Source: Fibrobacter sp. UBA7003
Lineage (GTDB): Bacteria; Fibrobacterota; Fibrobacteria; Fibrobacterales; Fibrobacteraceae
DNA length: 64,000 nt
Assembly: GCA_002449765.1 (NCBI GenBank)
Contig: DJXN01000013.1
Coordinates: 62,001 to 126,000 of the forward strand
Reading direction: 5' to 3'
The notes under the pieces: generated by a model
The model's database searches: none
What the model was told of the DNA's origin: nothing
What the model saw: the letters and a program-made list of their open reading frames with translations, nothing else
Made by a program: the position numbers and the translations under genes
Shown: piece after piece, positions 58,914 through 64,000 of the stretch
Position numbering within the stretch: the stretch's first letter is position 1
How the letters are laid out: each line of letters starts with the position of its first letter

Positions 58914-59855
58914 TTAGTCGTTGACCATCTTTTCGTAGAACTTGCGGTAGTGGTCGCGGTCTTCCGTCTTGCGCACGGCGATGGCGTCTTGCGGATGGCG
59001 GTTGAGCATGCCCGTGATCATCTGCGGGATGATGTAGCCCCATTCGTACTTCTGCTGTAGCGGGAGGAACAGTTCCTCGATGGCATCGAGAACCGGACGC
59101 AGGTCGTATTTGGGATTCTTGAGGAAGCTGAGCAGAAGCTCGGTGGTGCAGTTGCCCGCGCCGCGTCCCATGCCGGAAACAGAACCGTCGAGGTAGTCCA
59201 CGTGGTTGATGATGGCCTGGATCGTGTTGGAGAAGGCGAGCTGCTGGTTGTTGTGGCCGTGGAAGCCGAATTTTTTGCCCTTCACGATTCCCTTGTAGCG
59301 CGCGAGTTCCTTGTCGATGTCTTCCTGGTAGAATGCGCCGAAGCTGTCGACGAGGTAGAGCACGTCGGCCTTGCATTCTTCCTGCACCTGGTGGAGCGCT
59401 TCGTCGAGTTCCGGACCGCGGTCACGGCTTACGGCCATGATGTTGAGGGTCGTCTCGTAACCCATGTCATGGAAGGCGTTCACCATGCTGATACCCTTGT
59501 CGATGTTCTTCACGTAGCTTGCCACGCGGAACATCTGGTAGGGGCTTTCGGATGCGGGCTTCACGGCGTCCATGTTCACGCGGCCCACGTCGGCCATCAC
59601 GGCCATCTTCATCTTGGAATCGATGCCGTCCTTCACTTTCCACAGCAGGTCGTCGTCGCAGAACTTCCACGGGCCGTATTCCTTGGGGTCGAAAAGTTCG
59701 GGGGAGTTCTTGTAGCCCATTTCCATGTAGTCGATGCCGGCTGCGGTGAGGAGGGTGTAGAGGCGGCGGACGAATTCCAGGGAGAAGTCGTGCTTGTTGA
59801 CGAGTCCGCCGTCGCGGATGGTGCAGTCGAGAACTTTGATGCTTTCGTAGTACAT
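58914..59855 (-). CDS. HMGL-like aldolase-domain protein
   Basis: A 313-residue TIM-barrel enzyme of the HMGL-like family (DRE-TIM): VLDCTIRDGGLVNKHDF at the start, where DxTxRDGG binds the divalent metal, and FHGHNNQQLAFSN, GSVSGMGRGAGNCTTE later. It resembles the aldolase half of 4-hydroxy-2-oxovalerate aldolase, but no acetaldehyde dehydrogenase gene is nearby, and related proteins act in sugar or polyketide-like pathways. Substrate is unknown. RBS AAGGAAC before ATG 59855. Confidence 0.87.
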   Translation of the reverse strand: MYYESIKVLDCTIRDGGLVNKHDFSLEFVRRLYTLLTAAGIDYMEMGYKNSPELFDPKEYGPWKFCDDDLLWKVKDGIDSKMKMAVMADVGRVNMDAVKPASESPYQMFRVASYVKNIDKGISMVNAFHDMGYETTLNIMAVSRDRGPELDEALHQVQEECKADVLYLVDSFGAFYQEDIDKELARYKGIVKGKKFGFHGHNNQQLAFSNTIQAIINHVDYLDGSVSGMGRGAGNCTTELLLSFLKNPKYDLRPVLDAIEELFLPLQQKYEWGYIIPQMITGMLNRHPQDAIAVRKTEDRDHYRKFYEKMVND

Positions 59856-60223
59856 GGTTGGGTTCCTTTTTTAATTGCTCCGCAAAGATAGGTTCTGCAA
59901 AAGCGCCGGTCAAGGAAAAAAGTATGGCTGAAAAAGAAAATGGCTTATTTAACGCAAAACAAGCGTTGAAAAGCGGTGAAATGGTGAAATTCGACTGCCA
60001 TGGGCGGTTGCCTTGTTTGAAAACCTAAGCCCTTACGTTATGGAAAGGCTTGCTATTGGCTTGTAATTTGAGAATGTAAGGTCTGAAAAGAAATCGGGAC
60101 TTACATCCGCTCTGTTATTTAACGCTAAATTTGCGTAGAAAATAAAGCAAAAGGACATGGCGGGGAGCACACCTAATAGTTTCTTTATTGATAAACTAGC
60201 CCCGAAAACTTATATTCAATACC
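59856..60223. promoter_or_regulatory. GH9 upstream region with two matched inverted repeats
   Basis: Two similar sites: TTATTTAACGC at 59945 continuing as AACGC-AAAACAA-GCGTT (59951-59967), and TTATTTAACGC at 60115 continuing as AACGC-TAAATTT-GCGTA (60121-60137). Both are ACGC-N7-GCGT preceded by TTATTTA. A further hairpin ATGTAAG/CTTACAT (60074-60106) lies between. No ORF is seen in this 368-bp stretch. Confidence 0.55.
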
Positions 60224-62368
60224 ATGAAGAGAACAACGTTTATACCCCTTTCCCTCGCGATTGCGGCATCCGCTTTCGCGGACAATACCTTCTACTTTAA
60301 CGAGGCGGGCTACGACTCCGACCAGCCGATTTCTATCGTGGTCAAGAGCACCGACAACCTCGAAGGGCAAAAGTGGACCCTGTGGTTTGACCCGGATGGC
60401 GACATGACCGGCGCCTCCGTGGCGACAGGCACGTTCGGTGCGGGCGTAAATCCGGACAACTGGACGAACAACGGGAAGTTCTACACCATCAAGCTTACGG
60501 ACAAACCGCTGCAGTCGGGCAGTTTCCATGTGGAAGTGTCTGCGGGTAGCCCGTCGGCTTCGCAGAAGTTCTTCATCGGTGACAAGGCCCTTGCGCAAAA
60601 GACTCTTGGCATGGTGATGGATTACTTCTACAACGACCGCGCGAGCCGGCAAGAAATTGTGGCGATGGACCAGAAGATTCCCGTGTACGGGAGCGGCGCC
60701 ACCCGCGATGTCCACGGCGGCTGGTACGATGCGAGCGGCGACGTGAGCAAGTACCTTTCGCACCTTTCCTATGCGAACTACCTGAACCCGCAGCAGATTC
60801 CGCTCACGGTGTGGTCGCTCGCTTTTGCGGCAGAACACATTCCGCAGTTGCTCGGCAGTACGAGCACCAAGGCGAAGACTGCCGACGAGGCGGCGTTCGG
60901 TGCGGATTTCCTGGTGCGCATGCTCGACGACCAGGGATTCTTCTACATGACGGTGTTCGACAACTGGGGAAGCCCGATGGGCAAGCGCGAACTCTGTGCG
61001 TTCAAGGGTTCCGACGGCATAAAGAGTGCCGATTACCAGACGGCGTTCCGTGAAGGCGGTGGCATGGCGATTGCCGGCCTTGCCCGCGTGGCGCATCTCG
61101 AAGGGATGAACATTGCGGCCAAGGGAGACTACACTGCGGCGCAGTACCTGGATGCGGCGAAGAAGGCTTACGAACATTTGACCTCGAAGCAGAGCATGGG
61201 CGGCAACTGCGCCTACTGTGACGACGGCAAGGAAAACATCATCGACGACTACACGGCTCTCCTCGCAGCGACGGAACTCTATGTGGCTACAGGCAATAGC
61301 CAGTACCAGAAGGATATGCAGGCGCGTGCGGAGCACCTTGTCGGTCGCTTGAGCGATGACGGGTATTTCTGGAGCGACGACGCGAAGACGCGCCCGTTCT
61401 GGCATGCGAGCGATGCTGGCCTCCCGCTGATGGCGTTGGTGCGCTACTTGGAAGCGGAAGCCATGGTGGATTACGAACCGTGTCCGCCTGACGTAGAGTG
61501 CGTTATTCCTGGGGCAGATATCATGAGAGCCGCGAAGACTGCCATCGAAAAGCACCTGAAATGGCTTGTCACCATTACGAACAAGGTAGAAAACCCGTTC
61601 GGTTATGCTCGCCAGACCTACAAGACGAACAATGCCATCAAGGACGGTTTCTTTATTCCGCACGACAATGAGAGTGGTTACTGGTGGCAGGGCGAAGATG
61701 CACGAATTGCAAGCCTTGCCGCTGCTGCGGTGTATGCTGCAAATGCTCTCAAGTCGCTTGATGACGGCGTGAACAAATACGCTGCCGACCAGCTCGACTG
61801 GATTCTGGGCAAGAACCCTTACGCAACTTGCATGATGTACGGTATCGGCAAGAAGAATCCCAATATTTATGACGGCCAGTCGAATTACGATGCGACGCTC
61901 AAGGGCGGTATCGCGAACGGCATTACCGGCAAGAACAACGACGGTTCGGGAATCGCCTGGACCGATGACGGTGTCGCCGCGGTGGGCTTCGATGCGATGA
62001 AGGAATCGTGGCAGGTGTGGCGCTGGGACGAACAGTGGCTCCCGCATACCACGTGGTTCATGAATGCGCTTGTCGCCCGTTACGACGAGAACAAACCGTT
62101 TATCGCAGTTCCGGAAAAGGTCTCTGTTCCGAAGGTGAATGTCGTTGCCGCAGGGTTTGGCGTGCACCTTTCCGGCCGTATGCTCACGGTGAACGCTGCC
62201 GGCGCAAGGAACGGCGTTACGGTGACGGTGCTCGGGCTTGACGGCTCGAAGGTCGCCTCGGGTACTTTGAATGCGGGCCGCGCGACGCTAGACCTCGAAT
62301 CCGTGAAGAGCGGCGCCTATCTGGTGAAGGTCGACGGCTACGGCGCGAAGAAGGTGCTTGTCCGCTAG
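60224..62368 (+). CDS. GH9 endoglucanase with N-terminal Ig-like domain
   Basis: A 714-residue secreted cellulase. Signal peptide to about AFADN; an Ig-like CelD-type N domain (about 20-110); the GH9 (alpha/alpha)6 domain (about 125-625) with the aspartate pair in DVHGGWYDASGDVSKY near 162 and a candidate acid Glu in RWDEQWLPH near 603. A tail of about 75 residues ends GAYLVKVDGYGAKKVLVR and resembles the C-terminal sorting-type tails of other exported proteins. It should cut cellulose internally. Start is ATG 60224. Confidence 0.92.
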   Translation: MKRTTFIPLSLAIAASAFADNTFYFNEAGYDSDQPISIVVKSTDNLEGQKWTLWFDPDGDMTGASVATGTFGAGVNPDNWTNNGKFYTIKLTDKPLQSGSFHVEVSAGSPSASQKFFIGDKALAQKTLGMVMDYFYNDRASRQEIVAMDQKIPVYGSGATRDVHGGWYDASGDVSKYLSHLSYANYLNPQQIPLTVWSLAFAAEHIPQLLGSTSTKAKTADEAAFGADFLVRMLDDQGFFYMTVFDNWGSPMGKRELCAFKGSDGIKSADYQTAFREGGGMAIAGLARVAHLEGMNIAAKGDYTAAQYLDAAKKAYEHLTSKQSMGGNCAYCDDGKENIIDDYTALLAATELYVATGNSQYQKDMQARAEHLVGRLSDDGYFWSDDAKTRPFWHASDAGLPLMALVRYLEAEAMVDYEPCPPDVECVIPGADIMRAAKTAIEKHLKWLVTITNKVENPFGYARQTYKTNNAIKDGFFIPHDNESGYWWQGEDARIASLAAAAVYAANALKSLDDGVNKYAADQLDWILGKNPYATCMMYGIGKKNPNIYDGQSNYDATLKGGIANGITGKNNDGSGIAWTDDGVAAVGFDAMKESWQVWRWDEQWLPHTTWFMNALVARYDENKPFIAVPEKVSVPKVNVVAAGFGVHLSGRMLTVNAAGARNGVTVTVLGLDGSKVASGTLNAGRATLDLESVKSGAYLVKVDGYGAKKVLVR

Positions 62369-62392
62369 CAAATCGGTTATAGGAAGTGCTTG

Positions 62393-64000
62393 ATGCGTGA
62401 ATTTCGCTTGACTGTCGGGAATGCCTTGCTGTGCGTGCTGTTGCCGGCTGCAGTGCTTGCATCCCCTTTGGATCCTAGCGAGCGTCGCAGTATCATCAAC
62501 GATGGCGATACGCTAACGCTCCAGGACCTGGGCGACGAACATTACAGCGTCACGCGTACGGAAGACGGCTACCTCGTGGTTGCCGACGAAAAGAATGTCT
62601 TCTACTACGCCGACGAAAATGGCGAACCCTCCAAGTTCAAGGCGAGAGACGCGCATAAACGCAAGAGCGCAGAAAGGGCGTTTCTGAACGGGCTCAACCG
62701 TGAAAAAACGTTCAGGGAGCATCGCCGCCGGACTCCGGACCGGTTTGCGGACCGTGACATGGAACATCGGGTGGCGCCTGCACCGTGGGTTCCCAAGGTA
62801 CTCCCGAAATCGCACCATTCGGCAGGGAAACTTCGATTCCCGATAATCCTTGTGGCAGGCGAAGCGAATGGATTGCAAAATCTCGATTCTGCGGGAATGT
62901 ATGCGCGGTTGAATGTTGCAGGCTATAACGAGGATGACTATTTGGGGTCGGCAAGGGATTACTTTGTCGATCAGTCGTCGGGCGTATTCGAACCGCAATT
63001 CGATATCTTCCTGGTGAGCGAAAGCGAACCGTTCAGCGGATACATCGGGAAGGAGGCGGAATTCATGAAGCGCGCCGTCCTTTCGATGCTCGAAAAGTAC
63101 CCGTCGTTCGATGCCTCGCTCTATGACTACGATAGCGATGGCGAGATAGATGCGTTCGGCGTGATGTATGCGGGTTCCCGCTACAAGCTGGGGACCAAGC
63201 ACCTGGGTGGCTTCCAGACTACACTCAAAAAATACAGTTCGGTTGTCGAGACGTCGGACGGGAAAAAGTTCAACACGTGCTTTATCATAGACCAAGGTGC
63301 AAGCCATGTCGTGCAGCTAATCCATGAATTCAGCCATACGATGGGTCTCAAGGATCATTATTGCGTGAGGATGAGCGGTTGCAGCGCCTACTATGCAGAC
63401 AGCGTCTACCAGGCTCCGGGAGCACATGCGTGGGACGTGATGGCGACCGGCATGTATAACGGGAGCTACCGTAAGCCGCCCAACTACAGCGCGTTCGAGC
63501 GAAATTTCATGGGTTGGCTCGATTACTCGACTCTTGAAGTGAATTCGCAGGTGAAGGCGCTTCCCCCGCTCGGTACGAACAACTTTGCATACTACGTGAA
63601 CGTAAATGACAAGGAATGGTATGTATTCGAAAACCGCCAGCAGGTCAAGTGGGATGGCGGCCTCCCGAATCACGGGATGCTTGTGTGGCATATCGAATTT
63701 AATTCCGGCGCATGGACTCTCGATGCCATGAACGATGTCCCGGAGCACCAGCGCGTGGATATAGTCGAAGCGGGCGATATCCGCGTTTTCAGCCAGACGG
63801 GCGGTTACATGAGCCAGGGCGGTGGGGCGCGGCAGAAGGACGATCCGTTCCCCGGAAGCCTGGACGTGACGAAGCTTTCGCCGGTGCTCGCGTGGGACAG
63901 TTCCGTGGTGCTTGCCGGTCTCTTCAACATTGTCGAACCTGACACGAACGTGTGTTTCGTTCTCGATTCGACGGTTGCCGTGGAAAACTGCGAATTTATC
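62393..64000 (+). CDS. M6-family (immune-inhibitor-A-like) metallopeptidase, 3'-truncated
   Basis: The frame is open from ATG 62393 to the window end (536 codons), so the C-terminus is missing. Signal peptide to about VLASP; a short pro-region; then the M6 catalytic domain with zinc motif HEFSHTMGLKDHY near residue 312 (HExxH plus downstream Gly and Asp/His). Later come WDVMATGMYNG, a methionine-turn-like stretch. Secreted M6 enzymes degrade proteins outside the cell. AGGAAG at 62381-62386 is the probable ribosome binding site. Confidence 0.88.
   Translation, partial: MREFRLTVGNALLCVLLPAAVLASPLDPSERRSIINDGDTLTLQDLGDEHYSVTRTEDGYLVVADEKNVFYYADENGEPSKFKARDAHKRKSAERAFLNGLNREKTFREHRRRTPDRFADRDMEHRVAPAPWVPKVLPKSHHSAGKLRFPIILVAGEANGLQNLDSAGMYARLNVAGYNEDDYLGSARDYFVDQSSGVFEPQFDIFLVSESEPFSGYIGKEAEFMKRAVLSMLEKYPSFDASLYDYDSDGEIDAFGVMYAGSRYKLGTKHLGGFQTTLKKYSSVVETSDGKKFNTCFIIDQGASHVVQLIHEFSHTMGLKDHYCVRMSGCSAYYADSVYQAPGAHAWDVMATGMYNGSYRKPPNYSAFERNFMGWLDYSTLEVNSQVKALPPLGTNNFAYYVNVNDKEWYVFENRQQVKWDGGLPNHGMLVWHIEFNSGAWTLDAMNDVPEHQRVDIVEAGDIRVFSQTGGYMSQGGGARQKDDPFPGSLDVTKLSPVLAWDSSVVLAGLFNIVEPDTNVCFVLDSTVAVENCEFI

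Noticed and set aside
60185..62167. A 660-codon minus-strand frame opposite the GH9 gene
   Set aside because: Composition is that of an antisense shadow; GH9 motifs are unambiguous on plus.
1..64000. CRISPR arrays, prophage or transposase genes
   Set aside because: No spaced direct repeats of CRISPR size and no phage or transposase motifs were seen in any frame.

Overview
The window looks like a chromosomal segment of a Fibrobacter species or close relative. This rests on the mix of genes (GH10/CBM6 xylanases, GH8, GH9 and CE1 enzymes with Ser-rich linkers and recurrent C-terminal tails, Bat-type VWA proteins, an MCE protein, a sulfatase-fold phosphoglycerol transferase) and on repeated TATATTTG promoter elements resembling the TAnnTTTG signal of the Bacteroidetes side of the FCB group. 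No database search was possible, so the assignment is by recognition only. No phage, plasmid, insertion sequence or CRISPR array was seen.

Layout: 1-3542 has the 3' part of sppA, a CNNM/CBS membrane protein and the rplM-rpsI operon, in which rpsI appears to start at an ATC codon. 3652-6174 (minus) holds an LTA-synthase-like enzyme and a flavoprotein. 6343-12492 has sbcD-sbcC converging on a NERD-UvrD helicase. 12556-14343 is rpsB-tsf. 14633-19637 has a large PAS/GGDEF-like/EAL/REC protein, a lipoprotein and a putative barrel protein, then tRNA-His and a Cys/His-rich protein on minus. 20263-27078 has a ComEC-like MBL lipoprotein converging on an acyl-ACP thioesterase, then an overlapping run of aroA, a membrane-tethered solute-binding protein and a PBP4-DUF1460 fusion. 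27085-28282 is a patch of small ORFs and CAZyme gene fragments.

28366-38579 is a xylan-degradation island: a CE1 esterase divergent from three GH10-CBM6 xylanases and a GH8 enzyme. Six copies of a 15-bp imperfect palindrome lie upstream of the GH10 genes. 38732-42119 has BatA and BatB separated by an opposite-strand degenerate GGDEF protein, followed by a strongly structured non-coding stretch. 42425-51964 has an M16 homologue lacking the zinc motif, an exported unknown, a TrmH-type methyltransferase, an MCE protein, ptsH-ptsI, a lytic transglycosylase and an EamA transporter. 52052-59855 has a CotH/lamin-tail lipoprotein, a MacA-like adaptor, a CDF transporter, a catalytically complete M16 peptidase and an HMGL-type aldolase. 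60224-64000 has a GH9 endoglucanase preceded by two matched inverted repeats, and an M6 metallopeptidase running off the end.

Functionally the window combines envelope maintenance with extracellular polysaccharide attack. Most of the exported enzymes carry signal peptides or lipoboxes.
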